Shown: positions 44,552 to 61,165, counted from the first letter of the stretch. The stretch is 64,000 nucleotides of DNA from Pseudomonas sp. IPO3778 (GCF_013386825.1 NZ_JACARC010000017.1:177307-241306); one strand, 5' to 3'. The notes: generated by a model not told the origin, from the letters alone. Made by a program: numbers and translations.

Positions 44552-44560
44552 CTCAATAAA

Positions 44561-44586
44561 AAAGCCCCCGCTGAGCGGGGGCTTTT
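44561..44586 (-). terminator. Intrinsic terminator after tuf
   Basis: AGCCCCCGCT and AGCGGGGGCT form a 9 to 10-base stem with a tiny loop, followed on the minus strand by TTTTTTATTG. It is 15 bases after the tuf stop and just before the S10 promoter. A T-run also exists on the plus side. Confidence 0.9.
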
Positions 44587-44601
44587 TCAAGACATCACTT
44601 A

Positions 44602-45795
44602 TTAAGCGATGATTTTGGCTACGACGCCGGCGCCGACGGTACGACCGCCTTCACGGATAGCGAAACGCAGACCATCTTCCATTGCGATGGTTTTGATCAG
44701 GGTGACAACCATTTTGATGTTGTCGCCTGGCATTACCATTTCAACGCCTTCCGGCAGTTCGCAGTTACCGGTCACGTCAGTGGTCCGGAAGTAGAACTGT
44801 GGACGGTAGCCTTTGAAGAACGGAGTGTGACGACCGCCTTCTTCTTTGCTCAACACATACACTTCAGCTTCGAAGGTGGTGTGCGGCTTAACCGAACCTG
44901 GCTTGACCAGAACCTGGCCACGCTCAACGTCGTCACGCTTGGTACCACGCAGCAGAACGCCGCAGTTCTCGCCTGCACGACCTTCGTCGAGCAGTTTACG
45001 GAACATTTCAACACCGGTGCAGGTGGTGACGGTAGTGTCACGCAGACCAACGATTTCCAGTGGATCCTGAACCTTAACGATACCGCGCTCGATACGACCA
45101 GTTACAACAGTACCGCGGCCGGAGATCGAGAATACGTCTTCGATTGGCATCAGGAACGGCTTGTCGATAACACGAACTGGGTCTGGAATGTAGCTGTCCA
45201 GAGTCTCAACCAGTTTCCGTACGGAAGTGGTGCCCATTTCGTTGTCGTCTTTGCCTTCCAGAGCCATACGAGCAGAACCGATGATGATCGGAGTGTCGTC
45301 GCCTGGGAAGTCGTAAGTGCTCAGCAGATCGCGCACTTCCATCTCAACCAGTTCCAGCAGCTCAGCGTCGTCTACCAGGTCAGCCTTGTTCAGGTAAACC
45401 ACGATGTACGGAACGCCAACCTGACGGGACAGCAGGATGTGCTCACGGGTTTGTGGCATCGGACCATCAGCGGCCGAACAAACCAGGATCGCGCCGTCCA
45501 TCTGGGCAGCACCGGTGATCATGTTCTTCACGTAGTCAGCGTGACCTGGGCAGTCAACGTGAGCGTAGTGACGGATCAGCGAGTTGTATTCAACGTGAGC
45601 GGTGTTGATGGTGATACCACGAGCTTTTTCTTCTGGCGCGCTGTCGATCTTGTCGAAGTCAACGATAGCCGAACCGAAAATTTCGGAGCAAACACGAGTC
45701 AGAGCAGCAGTCAGCGTAGTTTTACCGTGGTCAACGTGACCAATGGTGCCAACGTTGACGTGCGGTAGGGAACGATCAAATTTTTCTTTAGCCAC
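44602..45795 (-). CDS. tuf: Elongation factor Tu
   Basis: EF-Tu has 397 residues and delivers aminoacyl-tRNA to the ribosome as a GTPase. The G1 motif [11 protein letters not shown]3 DCPGH, and NKAD are intact. The domain 2 and 3 sequences end [10 protein letters not shown]. It follows fusA by 30 bases in the str operon. No second tuf copy appears near secE (see findings), so this may be the only one in this region of the genome. Confidence 0.99.
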   Translation of the reverse strand: MAKEKFDRSLPHVNVGTIGHVDHGKTTLTAALTRVCSEIFGSAIVDFDKIDSAPEEKARGITINTAHVEYNSLIRHYAHVDCPGHADYVKNMITGAAQMDGAILVCSAADGPMPQTREHILLSRQVGVPYIVVYLNKADLVDDAELLELVEMEVRDLLSTYDFPGDDTPIIIGSARMALEGKDDNEMGTTSVRKLVETLDSYIPDPVRVIDKPFLMPIEDVFSISGRGTVVTGRIERGIVKVQDPLEIVGLRDTTVTTCTGVEMFRKLLDEGRAGENCGVLLRGTKRDDVERGQVLVKPGSVKPHTTFEAEVYVLSKEEGGRHTPFFKGYRPQFYFRTTDVTGNCELPEGVEMVMPGDNIKMVVTLIKTIAMEDGLRFAIREGGRTVGAGVVAKIIA

Positions 45796-45825
45796 GACAA
45801 TTAACTCCTTGCCTAAAGGACTGAA

Positions 45826-47931
45826 TCAGCCTTGTTTTTTGGATACAGTTTCAGCGATGTGCGCCGGAGCTGTGTTGTATTTTTTGAATTCCATAGAGTA
45901 GCTTGCGCGACCCTGAGACATGGAACGAACGTCGGTCGCATAACCGAACATCTCGCCCAACGGAACCTCGGCACGAATCACTTTGCCGGAAACCGTATCT
46001 TCCATACCCAAGATCATGCCGCGACGACGGTTAAGGTCGCCCATCACGTCACCCATGTAGTCTTCAGGCGTAACGACTTCTACTGCCATGATTGGCTCAA
46101 GCAACTCACCACCGCCCTTCTGGGCCAGTTGCTTGGTAGCCATGGAAGCAGCCACCTTAAACGCCATCTCGTTGGAGTCGACGTCGTGGTAAGAACCGTC
46201 AAAAACGGTCGCCTTCAGGCCGATGAGCGGATAGCCGGCAACAACACCGTTCTTCATCTGCTCTTCGATACCCTTCTGGATAGCCGGGATGTATTCCTTA
46301 GGAACAACACCGCCCACTACTTCGTTCACGAATTGCAGACCTTCCTGACCTTCATCAGCAGGAGCAAAACGGATCCAGCAATGACCAAACTGGCCACGAC
46401 CGCCGGATTGACGAACGAATTTGCCTTCGATTTCACAGTTCTTCGTGATGCGCTCACGATAGGAAACCTGAGGCTTACCGATGTTGGCTTCGACGTTGAA
46501 CTCACGGCGCATCCGGTCAACCAGGATGTCCAGGTGAAGTTCGCCCATGCCGGAGATGATCGTTTGACCAGTCTCTTCATCAGTCTTGACGCGGAAAGAT
46601 GGATCTTCCTGAGCAAGTTTGCCCAGAGCGATACCCATTTTTTCCTGGTCATCCTTGGTCTTAGGCTCAACGGCAACCGAAATAACCGGCTCCGGGAAGT
46701 CCATGCGAACCAGGATGATTGGCTTGTCAGCGTTGCACAAGGTTTCGCCAGTGGTGACGTCCTTCATGCCGATCAAGGCCGCGATGTCACCAGCGCGTAC
46801 TTCCTTGATCTCTTCACGGGCGTTTGCGTGCATTTGCACCATACGACCCACGCGCTCTTTCTTGCCTTTAACCGAGTTGATTACGCCGTCGCCGGAGTTC
46901 AACACGCCCGAGTAAACACGGACGAAGGTCAAGGTACCCACGAATGGGTCAGTGGCAATTTTAAATGCCAGAGCGGAGAACGGTTCTGCGTCGTCTGCAT
47001 GACGCTCCAGCTCGATAGTCTCGTCATCCGGGTCAGTACCCTTGATGGCAGGAATATCAACTGGTGCCGGCAGGTAGTCGATCACAGCATCGAGAACCAG
47101 GGGAACACCCTTGTTCTTGAACGAGGAACCGCAAACAGCCAAGACGATCTCACCAGCGATAGTACGCTGACGCAGAGCGGCCTTGATTTCCACGTTGGTG
47201 AGTTCTTCACCTTCGAGGTACTTGTTCATCAGCTCTTCGTTGGCTTCAGCCGCAGCTTCAACCATGTTGTTGCGCCACTCGTCAGCCAATTCCTGCAGCT
47301 CAGCAGGGATAGCTTCGCGACGAGGAACCATACCTTTGTCAGCATCGTTCCAGTAAACAGCTTCCATGGTCAGCAGATCGATCTGCCCCTGGAAGTTGTC
47401 TTCGGAACCGATAGCCAACTGGATTGGCACCGGGGTGTGACCCAGACGCTGCTTGATCTGACCGATCACGCGCAGGAAGTTGGCACCAGCACGGTCCATC
47501 TTGTTTACGTAAACAAGACGTGGAACGCCGTATTTGTTGGCTTGACGCCATACGGTTTCCGACTGAGGCTCAACACCCGAGGTACCGCAGAACACAACGA
47601 CAGCGCCGTCGAGCACACGCAGGGAACGTTCAACTTCAATGGTGAAGTCTACGTGACCCGGGGTATCGATGACGTTGAAGCGGTGCTCATCCTTGTACTG
47701 CTTCTCGGAACCTTTCCAGAAGGCGGTAATGGCAGCAGAAGTAATGGTAATACCACGCTCCTGCTCCTGAACCATCCAGTCTGTGGTCGCGGCGCCGTCA
47801 TGCACCTCGCCCATCTTGTGACTTTTGCCGGTGTAAAAAAGGACGCGCTCGGTGGTGGTGGTTTTACCAGCATCCACGTGAGCGACGATACCGATGTTAC
47901 GGTAGCGACTAATCGGAGTAGTACGAGCCAT
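45826..47931 (-). CDS. fusA: Elongation factor G
   Basis: EF-G has 701 residues and moves tRNA and mRNA after peptide transfer. GTPase motifs are [21 protein letters not shown] and NKMDRAG. Domains II to V follow, ending [11 protein letters not shown]. Pseudomonads often carry two EF-G copies; this is the str-operon one. It lies 30 bases from rpsG and from tuf. Confidence 0.99.
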   Translation of the reverse strand: MARTTPISRYRNIGIVAHVDAGKTTTTERVLFYTGKSHKMGEVHDGAATTDWMVQEQERGITITSAAITAFWKGSEKQYKDEHRFNVIDTPGHVDFTIEVERSLRVLDGAVVVFCGTSGVEPQSETVWRQANKYGVPRLVYVNKMDRAGANFLRVIGQIKQRLGHTPVPIQLAIGSEDNFQGQIDLLTMEAVYWNDADKGMVPRREAIPAELQELADEWRNNMVEAAAEANEELMNKYLEGEELTNVEIKAALRQRTIAGEIVLAVCGSSFKNKGVPLVLDAVIDYLPAPVDIPAIKGTDPDDETIELERHADDAEPFSALAFKIATDPFVGTLTFVRVYSGVLNSGDGVINSVKGKKERVGRMVQMHANAREEIKEVRAGDIAALIGMKDVTTGETLCNADKPIILVRMDFPEPVISVAVEPKTKDDQEKMGIALGKLAQEDPSFRVKTDEETGQTIISGMGELHLDILVDRMRREFNVEANIGKPQVSYRERITKNCEIEGKFVRQSGGRGQFGHCWIRFAPADEGQEGLQFVNEVVGGVVPKEYIPAIQKGIEEQMKNGVVAGYPLIGLKATVFDGSYHDVDSNEMAFKVAASMATKQLAQKGGGELLEPIMAVEVVTPEDYMGDVMGDLNRRRGMILGMEDTVSGKVIRAEVPLGEMFGYATDVRSMSQGRASYSMEFKKYNTAPAHIAETVSKKQG

Positions 47932-47961
47932 AAAGCCCTCGCAAAATTAGTGAAGCTAGAA

Positions 47962-48550
<589 letters not shown>

Positions 48551-48922
48551 CTACTTAGGCTTCTTGGTACCGTACTTCGAACGACCCTGGTTACGACCTT
48601 TAACGCCGGAAGTATCCAAGGAGCCGCGTACGGTGTGGTAACGAACACCTGGCAAGTCTTTTACACGACCGCCGCGGATCAGTACCACGCTGTGTTCTTG
48701 CAGGTTGTGGCCTTCACCGCCGATGTACGAGGAAACCTCGAAACCGTTGGTCAGGCGCACACGGCATACTTTACGCAGTGCCGAGTTAGGTTTTTTCGGC
48801 GTAGTGGTATACACGCGAGTGCATACGCCACGACGTTGCGGGCAGTTCTGCAGCGCAGGCACGTCGGATTTCTCGACGATACGCTTACGCGGCTGACGTA
48901 CCAGCTGGTTGATAGTTGCCAT
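48551..48922 (-). CDS. rpsL: 30S ribosomal protein S12
   Basis: S12 has 123 residues and sits at the decoding site. [20 protein letters not shown] starts it. Lys43 and Lys88, where streptomycin-resistance changes occur, are wild type ([23 protein letters not shown]). It is first in the str operon, with a strong promoter 90 to 120 bases upstream. Confidence 0.98.
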   Translation of the reverse strand: MATINQLVRQPRKRIVEKSDVPALQNCPQRRGVCTRVYTTTPKKPNSALRKVCRVRLTNGFEVSSYIGGEGHNLQEHSVVLIRGGRVKDLPGVRYHTVRGSLDTSGVKGRNQGRSKYGTKKPK

Positions 48923-49013
48923 CTACTAGCTCCACTGTTGTCTTGCGACGCTATTGTCTTGCAAGAAAAGCAAAATGGCAGGAACGAATTCCCGCCAAAT
49001 TTAGGGGTACAAG

Positions 49014-49042
49014 AGTCTAAAGAGGATCTTGTCCCCAGTCAA
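49014..49042 (-). promoter_or_regulatory. Sigma70-type promoter of the str operon (rpsL)
   Basis: On the minus strand TTGACT is followed after 17 bases by TAGACT. It lies 92 bases before the rpsL start, inside the 216-base gap after rpoC. No clear rpoC terminator is visible in that gap (49043 to 49138), so some read-through from rpoBC is likely. Confidence 0.8.
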
Positions 49043-49138
49043 GACAAGGCCCCGACCTCCCCGTCCATCGAACCGGGACTAATCTGTCTCGATCCGACGA
49101 ACGGGGCTGCCAGGGCCCGGTCTTATTTACCGCAGAAC

Positions 49139-52100
49139 TCAGTTACCGCTTGAGTTCAATGCTTCGGTCAGTGCAGCTTCCACTTCACTGGCGCTTACGC
49201 GCAACGGCTTGTCGAGTTCACGGCGGCGCTTACGCTCGCTGTGATAGGCCAAACCGGTACCGGCTGGGATCAGACGACCCACAACCACGTTTTCTTTCAG
49301 GCCGCGCAGATAATCGCGCTTGCCGGTTACCGCTGCTTCGGTCAGTACGCGAGTGGTCTCCTGGAAGGAGGCCGCCGAGATGAACGACTCAGTGGACAAC
49401 GACGCCTTGGTGATACCCAGCAACACACGAGTGAACTTGGAAACGAATTTCTCGTCGCCAGCCAGACGCTCGTTTTCCACCAGTACGTGAGTCAGCTCCA
49501 TCTGGTCACCCTTGATGAAACTCGAATCGCCGGATTCAGCGATTTCAACTTTACGCAGCATCTGACGCAGGATGGTCTCGATGTGCTTATCGTTGATCTT
49601 CACGCCTTGCAGACGGTAAACGTCCTGGATCTCGTTAACGATGTACTTGGCCAGCGCACTCACACCCAGCAGACGCAGGATGTCGTGTGGATCGCTCGGG
49701 CCGTCGGAGATAACTTCGCCGCGGTTTACCTGTTCGCCTTCGAAGACGTTCAGGTGACGCCACTTCGGAATCAGCTCTTCGTACGGATCGCTACCGTCAT
49801 TCGGGGTAATGACCAGACGGCGCTTGCCTTTAGTCTCTTTACCGAACGCGATGGTGCCGCTGACTTCAGCCAGAATCGACGCTTCTTTCGGACGACGAGC
49901 TTCGAACAAGTCGGCAACACGCGGCAGACCACCGGTGATGTCACGGGTCTTCGAAGTCTCTTGCGGGATACGAGCGATAACATCACCGATCGCGATCTTC
50001 GCACCATCCGCAACACCGACCAGGGCGTTGGCTGGCAGGAAGTACTGAGCGATAACGTCAGTGCCTGGCAGCAACAGATCCTTGCCGTTGTCATCAACCA
50101 TCTTCACAGCAGGACGGATATCTTTACCGGCAGCTGGACGGTCTTTGGCGTCGAGTACTTCAATGTTGGTCATACCGGTCAATTCGTCAGTCTGACGCTT
50201 GATCGTGATGCCTTCTTCCATGCCCACGTAGGTCACGGTACCTTTCATTTCGGTAACGATTGGGTGAGTGTGCGGATCCCACTTGGCCACGATTGCGCCA
50301 GCGTCGACCTTGTCACCTTCTTTAACCGAAATCACAGCACCGTACGGCAGCTTGTAACGCTCACGCTCACGACCGTAGTCATCAGCGATTGCCAGCTCAC
50401 CGGAACGGGACACAGCAACCAGGTGGCCATCCACTCGCTCAACGTGCTTCAGGTTGTGCAGACGGACGGTACCGCCATTCTTCACCTGAACGCTGTCGGC
50501 CGCGGAGGTCCGGCTTGCCGCACCACCGATGTGGAACGTACGCATGGTCAGCTGGGTACCCGGCTCACCGATGGACTGGGCAGCGATAACGCCGACCGCT
50601 TCACCGATGTTCACCTGGTGACCACGAGCCAAGTCACGGCCGTAGCACTTGGCGCAAATGCCGTAGCGGGTTTCGCAGCTGATCGGCGAGCGAACAATCA
50701 CTTCGTCGATGCTGTTGAGTTCGATGAACTCGACCCACTTCTCGTCTACCAGGGTGCCGGCAGGAACGATGATTTCCTCGGTACCTGGCTTGAATACGTC
50801 ACGGGCGATTACTCGACCCAGTACGCGCTCACCCAACGGCTCTACAACGTCGCCGCCTTCGATGTGCGGAGTCATCAGCAGACCGTGTTCGGTGCCGCAG
50901 TCAACTTCAGTCACAACCAAGTCTTGCGCAACGTCTACCAGACGACGAGTCAGGTAACCGGAGTTAGCGGTTTTCAACGCGGTATCCGCCAGACCTTTAC
51001 GAGCACCGTGAGTCGAGATGAAGTACTGAAGTACGCTCAAACCTTCACGGAAGTTCGCAGTAATCGGCGTTTCGATGATGGAACCGTCCGGCTTGGCCAT
51101 CAGGCCACGCATACCGGCGAGCTGACGGATCTGCGCAGCAGAACCCCGTGCGCCCGAGTCGGCCATCATGTACATCGAGTTGAACGACTCTTGATCGACT
51201 TCCACGCCATGACGGTCGATAACGCGCTCTTTCGAGAGGTTCGACATCATCGCCTTCGACACTTCGTCGTTGGCCTTGGACCAAAGGTCGATCACTTTGT
51301 TGTACTTCTCGCCCTGGGTTACCAGGCCGGAGGCGTACTGGCTTTCGATCTCTTTCACTTCATCGGTAGCAGCACCGATGATGGCGGCTTTCTCGTCCGG
51401 GATAACGAAGTCGTTAACACCGATGGAAACGCCGGAAATGGTCGAATAAGCAAAACCGGTGTACATCAACTGGTCAGCGAAGATAACGGTCTCTTTCAAA
51501 CCAACCACGCGGTAGCACTGGTTGATCAGCTTGGAGATCGCCTTTTTCTTCATTGGCTGGTTGACCACGTCGTACGACAGGCCTGGTGGGACAACCTGGA
51601 ACAACAGCGCACGGCCGACAGTGGTGTCGACGATACGGGTGTTCTTGACGCTGCCACCGTCACGATCGTTGATGGTTTCGTGGATGCGGACTTTAACCTT
51701 GGCATGCAGTGCGGCTTCGCCGGCACGGAACACACGGTCAACTTCCTGCAGATCCGCGAACACACGACCTTCGCCCTTGGCGTTGATCGCTTCACGCGTC
51801 ATGTAGTAGAGACCCAATACAACGTCCTGCGACGGAACGATGATTGGCTCACCGTTGGCTGGCGACAGAATGTTGTTGGTCGACATCATCAACGCACGCG
51901 CTTCCAACTGGGCTTCCAGTGTCAGCGGTACGTGCACGGCCATTTGGTCGCCGTCGAAGTCGGCGTTGTACGCAGCACAGACCAGAGGGTGCAGCTGGAT
52001 AGCCTTGCCTTCGATCAGTACCGGTTCAAACGCCTGGATACCCAGACGGTGAAGGGTCGGTGCACGGTTGAGGAGAACCGGGTGTTCACGGATCACTTCA

Positions 52101-53338
52101 GCGAGAACGTCCCAAACCTCTGGCAGCTCGCGCTCAACCATTTTCTTGGCGGCTTTGATGGTGGTCGCGAGACCACGCATTTCCAGCTTGCCGAAAATGA
52201 ACGGCTTGAACAGCTCGAGGGCCATCTTCTTCGGCAGACCGCACTGGTGCAGACGCAGGGTCGGGCCTACGGTAATTACCGAACGACCGGAGTAGTCAAC
52301 ACGCTTACCGAGCAAGTTCTGACGGAAACGACCTTGCTTACCCTTGATCATGTCAGCCAAGGATTTCAGAGGACGCTTGTTCGAACCGGTGATAGCGCGG
52401 CCACGACGACCGTTGTCGAGCAGGGCATCGACCGCTTCTTGCAACATACGCTTTTCGTTGCGCACGATGATGTCCGGAGCGGACAGGTCGAGCAGACGCT
52501 TCAAGCGGTTGTTACGGTTGATCACGCGACGGTACAGGTCGTTGAGGTCGGAAGTCGCGAAGCGACCGCCATCCAACGGTACCAGCGGACGCAGGTCTGG
52601 CGGCAGAACCGGCAGAACGGTCAGCACCATCCACTCTGGCAAGTTGCCGGAACCCTGGAAGGCTTCCATCAACTTCAGACGCTTGGACAGTTTCTTGATC
52701 TTGGTTTCGGAGTTGGTTTGCGGAATTTCTTCGCGCAGGCGGCCAATCTCGTGTTCCAGGTCGATAGCGTGCAGCAGTTCACGGACAGCTTCGGCACCCA
52801 TGCGGGCATCGAAATCGTCGCCGAACTCTTCCAGCGCTTCGAAGTACTGCTCGTCGTTCAGCAGCTGACCTTTTTCAAGGGTGGTCATGCCTGGATCGAT
52901 AACGACATAGCTCTCGAAGTAGAGAACACGTTCGATATCACGCAGGGTCATGTCCATCAGCAAGCCGATACGGGACGGCAGCGATTTCAGGAACCAGATG
53001 TGGGCAACCGGCGAAGCCAGCTCGATGTGCGCCATGCGCTCACGACGAACCTTGGCCAGTGCAACTTCAACGCCGCACTTCTCGCAGATCACACCACGGT
53101 GCTTCAAGCGCTTGTACTTACCGCACAGGCACTCGTAATCCTTTACCGGGCCAAAGATCTTGGCGCAGAACAGACCGTCACGTTCTGGTTTGAACGTACG
53201 GTAGTTGATGGTTTCCGGCTTTTTAACTTCACCGAACGACCATGAACGGATCATCTCAGGCGATGCCAATCCAATACGGATGGCGTCGAACTCTTCGACT
53301 TGACCCTGGTTTTTCAGCAAATTCAGTAGGTCTTTCAA
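49139..53338 (-). CDS. rpoC: RNA polymerase subunit beta prime
   Basis: This protein has 1399 residues and holds the catalytic magnesium in [12 protein letters not shown] (about residues 458 to 469). The N-terminal zinc site is [20 protein letters not shown], and a second is [17 protein letters not shown] (within about 810 to 830). The bridge-helix/trigger-loop region follows after [17 protein letters not shown] (about 490). It follows rpoB by 64 bases. A read frame on the opposite strand is open for 1334 codons; I do not treat it as a gene. Confidence 0.99.
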   Translation of the reverse strand: MKDLLNLLKNQGQVEEFDAIRIGLASPEMIRSWSFGEVKKPETINYRTFKPERDGLFCAKIFGPVKDYECLCGKYKRLKHRGVICEKCGVEVALAKVRRERMAHIELASPVAHIWFLKSLPSRIGLLMDMTLRDIERVLYFESYVVIDPGMTTLEKGQLLNDEQYFEALEEFGDDFDARMGAEAVRELLHAIDLEHEIGRLREEIPQTNSETKIKKLSKRLKLMEAFQGSGNLPEWMVLTVLPVLPPDLRPLVPLDGGRFATSDLNDLYRRVINRNNRLKRLLDLSAPDIIVRNEKRMLQEAVDALLDNGRRGRAITGSNKRPLKSLADMIKGKQGRFRQNLLGKRVDYSGRSVITVGPTLRLHQCGLPKKMALELFKPFIFGKLEMRGLATTIKAAKKMVERELPEVWDVLAEVIREHPVLLNRAPTLHRLGIQAFEPVLIEGKAIQLHPLVCAAYNADFDGDQMAVHVPLTLEAQLEARALMMSTNNILSPANGEPIIVPSQDVVLGLYYMTREAINAKGEGRVFADLQEVDRVFRAGEAALHAKVKVRIHETINDRDGGSVKNTRIVDTTVGRALLFQVVPPGLSYDVVNQPMKKKAISKLINQCYRVVGLKETVIFADQLMYTGFAYSTISGVSIGVNDFVIPDEKAAIIGAATDEVKEIESQYASGLVTQGEKYNKVIDLWSKANDEVSKAMMSNLSKERVIDRHGVEVDQESFNSMYMMADSGARGSAAQIRQLAGMRGLMAKPDGSIIETPITANFREGLSVLQYFISTHGARKGLADTALKTANSGYLTRRLVDVAQDLVVTEVDCGTEHGLLMTPHIEGGDVVEPLGERVLGRVIARDVFKPGTEEIIVPAGTLVDEKWVEFIELNSIDEVIVRSPISCETRYGICAKCYGRDLARGHQVNIGEAVGVIAAQSIGEPGTQLTMRTFHIGGAASRTSAADSVQVKNGGTVRLHNLKHVERVDGHLVAVSRSGELAIADDYGRERERYKLPYGAVISVKEGDKVDAGAIVAKWDPHTHPIVTEMKGTVTYVGMEEGITIKRQTDELTGMTNIEVLDAKDRPAAGKDIRPAVKMVDDNGKDLLLPGTDVIAQYFLPANALVGVADGAKIAIGDVIARIPQETSKTRDITGGLPRVADLFEARRPKEASILAEVSGTIAFGKETKGKRRLVITPNDGSDPYEELIPKWRHLNVFEGEQVNRGEVISDGPSDPHDILRLLGVSALAKYIVNEIQDVYRLQGVKINDKHIETILRQMLRKVEIAESGDSSFIKGDQMELTHVLVENERLAGDEKFVSKFTRVLLGITKASLSTESFISAASFQETTRVLTEAAVTGKRDYLRGLKENVVVGRLIPAGTGLAYHSERKRRRELDKPLRVSASEVEAALTEALNSSGN

Positions 53339-53402
53339 GGCCTTTCCTCCTGGCGGAGCAGAGAGCGGGCTAAACAGCCCCGCTCTCGATTCGCGTCACG
53401 TG

Positions 53403-57476
<4,074 letters not shown>

Positions 57477-57621
57477 CAGCGTTCCCCAGCTTGGTCACCT
57501 GCTTGTTTGGCCCCTCCCGACGGGAGCAGCCAGAAAATCTTGCAAACCCCATGGTTTGCGCCACCGCATCGGGTGGTTACAGCGCGTTAGAGGCGACGAC
57601 CGAGTCGATTGCCAATAACGG

Positions 57622-57650
57622 AAAAAGGCCGGTGGCAAGAGCCACCAGCC
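57622..57650 (-). terminator. rplL-rpoB intercistronic attenuator hairpin
   Basis: On the minus strand GGCTGGTGGC-TCTT-GCCACCGGCC is followed by TTTTTCC. It stands 46 bases after the rplL stop and 145 before rpoB. In E. coli a weak terminator at this place passes about a fifth of transcripts into rpoBC, giving more L7/L12 than polymerase. Confidence 0.85.
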
Positions 57651-57696
57651 ATCAGCCTTCAGCTTAACGCTTGGGCTGGAGACGCAAGGTCGATGC

Positions 57697-58062
57697 TTAC
57701 TTCAGCTCGACTTTAGCGCCTGCTTCTTCCAGCACTGCTTTAGCTTTGTCAGCTGCGTCTTTCGACACTGCTTCCAGAACCTGGGCAGGGGCGCCGTCAA
57801 CTACTGCCTTGGCTTCTTTCAGGCCCAGACCGGTCAGTTCACGTACTGCCTTGATCACGTTTACTTTCTTCTCGCCAGCTTCCAGCAGCATGACGTTGAA
57901 TTCGGTTTGCTCTTCAACAACGGCAGCAGCAGCAGCTGGACCGGCGGAAGCAGCGGCAGCGGAAACGCCGAATTTTTCTTCGAAAGCTTTGATCAGCTCA
58001 ACAACCTGCAGAACCGACATTTCAGCTACGGCGTTGAGGATATCGTCTTGGGAGATAGACAT
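57697..58062 (-). CDS. rplL: 50S ribosomal protein L7/L12
   Basis: L7/L12 has 121 residues, is present in several copies per ribosome, and recruits translational GTPases. The N-terminal dimer part [20 protein letters not shown], an Ala-rich hinge ([15 protein letters not shown], about 37 to 51) and the globular [24 protein letters not shown] C-domain ([20 protein letters not shown]) are visible. It follows rplJ by 78 bases. Confidence 0.98.
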   Translation of the reverse strand: MSISQDDILNAVAEMSVLQVVELIKAFEEKFGVSAAAASAGPAAAAAVVEEQTEFNVMLLEAGEKKVNVIKAVRELTGLGLKEAKAVVDGAPAQVLEAVSKDAADKAKAVLEEAGAKVELK

Positions 58063-58140
58063 TGCTGTAATTCCTGAATTGGGGGACGGCCTACGCGGCC
58101 ATCGAAATAAACAAAAATACGCGAGAGGAGGTGCTCAGCC

Positions 58141-58641
58141 TTAGGCTGCGGCAGCTTCTTTTTGCTCGCGAACTGCGGCCAGAGTACGAGCCAACTTGCT
58201 GGTAGCGCCTTGAATCACGCTCATCAGCTGAGAAATAGCTTCGTTACGGGTCGGCAGTGTTGCCAGTACGTCGATTTGGTTAGCTGCGAGGAACTTGCCC
58301 TCGAACGCAGCTGCCTTGATCTCGAACTTGTCCTGACCCTTGGCGAATTCCTTGAACAAACGGGCAGCAGCGCCTGGATGATCGGTGGAGAACGCAATCA
58401 GGGTCGGGCCGGTGAACACGTCGTTGAGAACACTGTATTCAGTGTCAGCAACAGCGCGCTTGAGCAGGGTATTACGTACAACACGTACGTATACGCCAGC
58501 TTCACGAGCCTCTTTACGGAGTCCGGTCATAGCGCCTACTGTCACACCACGGGCATCAGCCACGACAGCGGACAGAGCAGCTTTGGCAGCCTCGTTGACT
58601 TCAGCGACGATGGCCTTCTTGTCTTCGAGATTAATTGCCAC
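58141..58641 (-). CDS. rplJ: 50S ribosomal protein L10
   Basis: L10 has 166 residues, anchors L7/L12 to the stalk and represses its own operon by binding its mRNA leader. [20 protein letters not shown] starts it; [19 protein letters not shown] follows. The Ala-rich acidic end EQKEAAAA is typical. A leader of about 200 bases lies before it. Confidence 0.98.
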   Translation of the reverse strand: MAINLEDKKAIVAEVNEAAKAALSAVVADARGVTVGAMTGLRKEAREAGVYVRVVRNTLLKRAVADTEYSVLNDVFTGPTLIAFSTDHPGAAARLFKEFAKGQDKFEIKAAAFEGKFLAANQIDVLATLPTRNEAISQLMSVIQGATSKLARTLAAVREQKEAAAA

Positions 58642-58839
58642 GGGTTTAACTCCTGCTTGTTACCGTTTCATCTGGCCTAGGCCGGATGTCGTTTTGGTGT
58701 CTGATTCGGTAAGGAACCGGGAGCACCATCTGCGTAGGCTTGTGGTTTAAGACTCGCGTCGCCTACGGTCTTGGATAGCCCCCGCCAGGCAGGGACCCCA
58801 ATCTTTCTATTGGCACAATTACTCGCGCCAACTTATGTC
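58642..58839 (-). ncRNA. rplJ leader with L10-binding fold
   Basis: The 198-base gap after rplA contains on the minus strand CGTAGGC (58761 to 58767) pairing with GCCTACG (58733 to 58739) around a 21-base bulged loop, and GGCCTAGGCC at 58674 to 58683. Length, place and bulged-stem design fit the L10-leader element through which the L10-L12 complex represses rplJL. The fold was judged by eye. Confidence 0.6.
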
Positions 58840-59535
58840 TTATACGTCCAGCGAGCCTTGGTCGATGACCAGACCTGGGCCCATAGTGGTGCTCAGGGTA
58901 ACGCGCTTGACGTAGATACCTTTCGAGGAAGCTGGCTTGATACGCTTCAGATCAGCGATCAGGGCCTCAACGTTTTCCTTCAGCTTGACGGCATCAAAGC
59001 CGACTTTGCCAACGGAGGTGTGAATGATGCCGTTTTTGTCGGTGCGATAACGAACCTGACCAGCCTTGGCGTTTTTAACCGCGGTAGCTACGTCTGGAGT
59101 TACGGTGCCGACTTTAGGGTTAGGCATCAGACCACGTGGACCAAGGATCTGACCCAGCTGACCTACAACGCGCATTGCATCCGGGGAAGCAATTACGACG
59201 TCATAGTTCAGGTCGCCGCCTTTCATTTCGGCAGCCAGGTCGTCCATGCCAACGCGATCGGCGCCGGCGGCCAGAGCAGCTTCAGCTGCCGGGCCTTGGG
59301 TGAAGACAGCAACACGTACAGTCTTGCCAGTACCGTGTGGCAGCACAGTAGCGCTACGAACGACCTGGTCGGATTTACGTGGGTCAACACCCAAGTTTAC
59401 AGCAACGTCAACAGACTCGCTGAACTTGACAGTCGACAGCTCGGTCAGCAGAGCAGCAGCGTCTACAAAGTTGTAGGACTTGCCCGCTTCGATTTTGCCG
59501 GCGATTGCCTTTTGGCGCTTGGTCAGCTTAGCCAT
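58840..59535 (-). CDS. rplA: 50S ribosomal protein L1
   Basis: L1 has 231 residues and moves E-site tRNA out of the ribosome; in E. coli it represses the rplKA m[23 protein letters not shown] starts it; [20 protein letters not shown] is diagnostic. The ATG overlaps the rplK TAA by one base, so the two are coupled. Confidence 0.98.
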   Translation of the reverse strand: MAKLTKRQKAIAGKIEAGKSYNFVDAAALLTELSTVKFSESVDVAVNLGVDPRKSDQVVRSATVLPHGTGKTVRVAVFTQGPAAEAALAAGADRVGMDDLAAEMKGGDLNYDVVIASPDAMRVVGQLGQILGPRGLMPNPKVGTVTPDVATAVKNAKAGQVRYRTDKNGIIHTSVGKVGFDAVKLKENVEALIADLKRIKPASSKGIYVKRVTLSTTMGPGLVIDQGSLDV

Positions 59536-59966
59536 TACACACCCTCCACGTTAAGGCCCATGCTACGAGCAGAACCGGCGATGGTACGCACGGCTGCATC
59601 CATATCAGCTGCAGTCAGATCCGCGTTTTTGGTTTTCGCGATTTCTTCCAGCTGAGCACGGGTCACGGTGCCAACCTTAACGGTGTTAGGACGAGCGGAA
59701 CCGCTAGTCAGACCAGCAGCTTTCTTCAACAGAACCGAAGCCGGGGTCGACTTGGTTTCGAAGGTGAAGCTACGGTCGCTGTATACAGTGATGATCACTG
59801 GAGTCGGCAGACCTGGCTCAATACCCTGAGTACGGGCGTTGAAGGCCTTGCAGAATTCCATGATGTTCACGCCGTGCTGACCCAGAGCTGGACCAACAGG
59901 TGGGCTTGGGTTGGCCTGAGCGGCCTTCACTTGCAGCTTGATGTAAGCGGTAATCTTCTTGGCCAT
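59535..59966 (-). CDS. rplK: 50S ribosomal protein L11
   Basis: L11 has 143 residues, sits at the GTPase centre and is needed for RelA stringent response. [20 protein letters not shown] and [20 protein letters not shown] start it. ATG 59966 is used; four in-frame codons upstream (MECL) are not family sequence. A terminator separates it from nusG, so it should have its own promoter; none stands out clearly in the 75 bases between. Confidence 0.98.
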   Translation of the reverse strand: MAKKITAYIKLQVKAAQANPSPPVGPALGQHGVNIMEFCKAFNARTQGIEPGLPTPVIITVYSDRSFTFETKSTPASVLLKKAAGLTSGSARPNTVKVGTVTRAQLEEIAKTKNADLTAADMDAAVRTIAGSARSMGLNVEGV

Positions 59967-60041
59967 GAGGCACTCCAATTACGGGTTCGAACGCCTCGAA
60001 AGGCTCCCCGGTTACTTGCGCGTTTATCCCAGTGACGACAA

Positions 60042-60068
60042 AACCCCACAGCCTAAGGCTGCGGGGTT
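60042..60068 (-). terminator. Intrinsic terminator after nusG
   Basis: AACCCCGCAGCC-TTA-GGCTGTGGGGTT on the minus strand forms a 12-base stem with one G-T pair and is followed by TTGTCGTC. It stands 16 bases after the nusG stop. Confidence 0.8.
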
Positions 60069-60083
60069 GGGATGCTTGCTCAG

Positions 60084-60617
60084 CTAGACTTTTTCGACCT
60101 GGCTGAACTCTAGCTCTACCGGAGTAGAGCGACCGAAAATGAGCACTGCCACTTGGATCCGGCTCTTTTCGTAGTTAACTTCTTCGACAGTGCCGTTAAA
60201 ATCTGCAAACGGACCATCAGTGACACGAACAACCTCGCCCGGCTCGAACAACGTCTTCGGCTTAGGCTTGTCGCTGCCATCAGCAACACGTCGCAGAATT
60301 GCTTCTGCTTCTTTGTCGGTGATCGGAGCAGGCTTATCAGCGGTACCGCCGATGAAACCCATGACGCGAGGAGTGTCCTTGACCAAGTGCCAAGTACCCT
60401 CATTCATGTCCATTTGAACCAGCACGTAGCCAGGGAAGAACTTGCGCTCGCTTTTGCGTTTCTGGCCATTACGCATTTCAACCACTTCTTCAGTGGGAAC
60501 CAGAATTTCGCCGAAGCCATCTTCCATGCCTGCCAGCTTTACGCGCTCTAGCAAAGAGCGCATGACATGCTTCTCGTAACCCGAGTAAGCATGCACAACG
60601 TACCAACGCTTAGCCAC
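60084..60617 (-). CDS. nusG: Transcription factor NusG
   Basis: NusG has 177 residues, binds polymerase through its N-terminal domain and Rho or S10 through its C-terminal KOW domain. [20 protein letters not shown] starts it; [20 protein letters not shown] is typical. The KOW domain is [20 protein letters not shown]. It is 9 bases after secE. Confidence 0.98.
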   Translation of the reverse strand: MAKRWYVVHAYSGYEKHVMRSLLERVKLAGMEDGFGEILVPTEEVVEMRNGQKRKSERKFFPGYVLVQMDMNEGTWHLVKDTPRVMGFIGGTADKPAPITDKEAEAILRRVADGSDKPKPKTLFEPGEVVRVTDGPFADFNGTVEEVNYEKSRIQVAVLIFGRSTPVELEFSQVEKV

Positions 60618-60626
60618 GGGACACCC

Positions 60627-60995
60627 TTAGCCAACAATCAAGGAAACAAGCCAGCCGAGCAGGGAATCAAGACCCCACAACAGCAACGCCATAACCAGAA
60701 CAACAGCCACCACAATCAGCGTGGTCTGCGTGGTTTCTTGGCGAGTCGGCCAAACGACTTTACGGATCTCGGTGCGAGCTTCCTTTACCAGGACCGCAAA
60801 CGACTTACCCTTAGCAGTCTGAAGGCCGACAAAGGCAGCAACAGCAGCAAGAGCGAGCAATGCGAGGACGCGGTACAGGATCGGCGACGCAGAGTAATAC
60901 TGGTTGCCGACAACGCCTACCACCACAACAGCGACTACTACAAGCCACTTGAGCAGATCGAAGCGAGAGCCTTGAGCTTCAGCCTTAGGAGTCAT
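60627..60995 (-). CDS. secE: Protein translocase subunit SecE
   Basis: SecE has 122 residues and clamps SecY in the membrane. Three hydrophobic helices are seen (about 16 to 35, 40 to 60, 95 to 118), the three-helix form found in gamma-proteobacteria. The amphipathic segment VKEARTEIRKVVWPTRQETT is conserved. It lies 45 bases after tRNA-Trp, so the tRNA and secE-nusG probably share a transcript. Confidence 0.97.
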   Translation of the reverse strand: MTPKAEAQGSRFDLLKWLVVVAVVVVGVVGNQYYSASPILYRVLALLALAAVAAFVGLQTAKGKSFAVLVKEARTEIRKVVWPTRQETTQTTLIVVAVVLVMALLLWGLDSLLGWLVSLIVG

Positions 60996-61040
60996 CTATG
61001 AAGATCCTGTGAAAAGAAAGCCAGACACACCAAGTGAATC

Positions 61041-61116
61041 TGGCAGGTCAGGAGGGAATCGAACCCCCAACCTACGGTTTTGGAGACCGTCGCTCTGCCA
61101 ATTGAGCTACTGACCT
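61041..61116 (-). tRNA. tRNA-Trp (anticodon CCA)
   Basis: The 76-base cloverleaf runs AGGTCAGTAGCTCAATTGGC to a 3' CCA encoded in the DNA. The anticodon loop CTCCAAA contains CCA. It is immediately upstream of secE and downstream of a candidate promoter. Confidence 0.97.
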
Positions 61117-61136
61117 AAAACAAAATCAGGCCGACA

Positions 61137-61165
61137 ATTATGCCGATCTGAAAAAGACTTTACAA
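61137..61165 (-). promoter_or_regulatory. Candidate sigma70 promoter for tRNA-Trp-secE-nusG
   Basis: On the minus strand TTGTAA is followed after 17 bases by CATAAT, 21 bases before the tRNA-Trp start. It would restart transcription after the terminator at 61242 to 61273. Confidence 0.6.

Noticed and set aside
49241..53245. Plus-strand open frame of 1334 codons opposite rpoC
   Set aside because: Same reason as for rpoB; rpoC is fully intact on the other strand.
59967..60041. Promoter for rplK
   Set aside because: GGGATAAAC could be a -10 but no -35 hexamer fits, so I did not list it.
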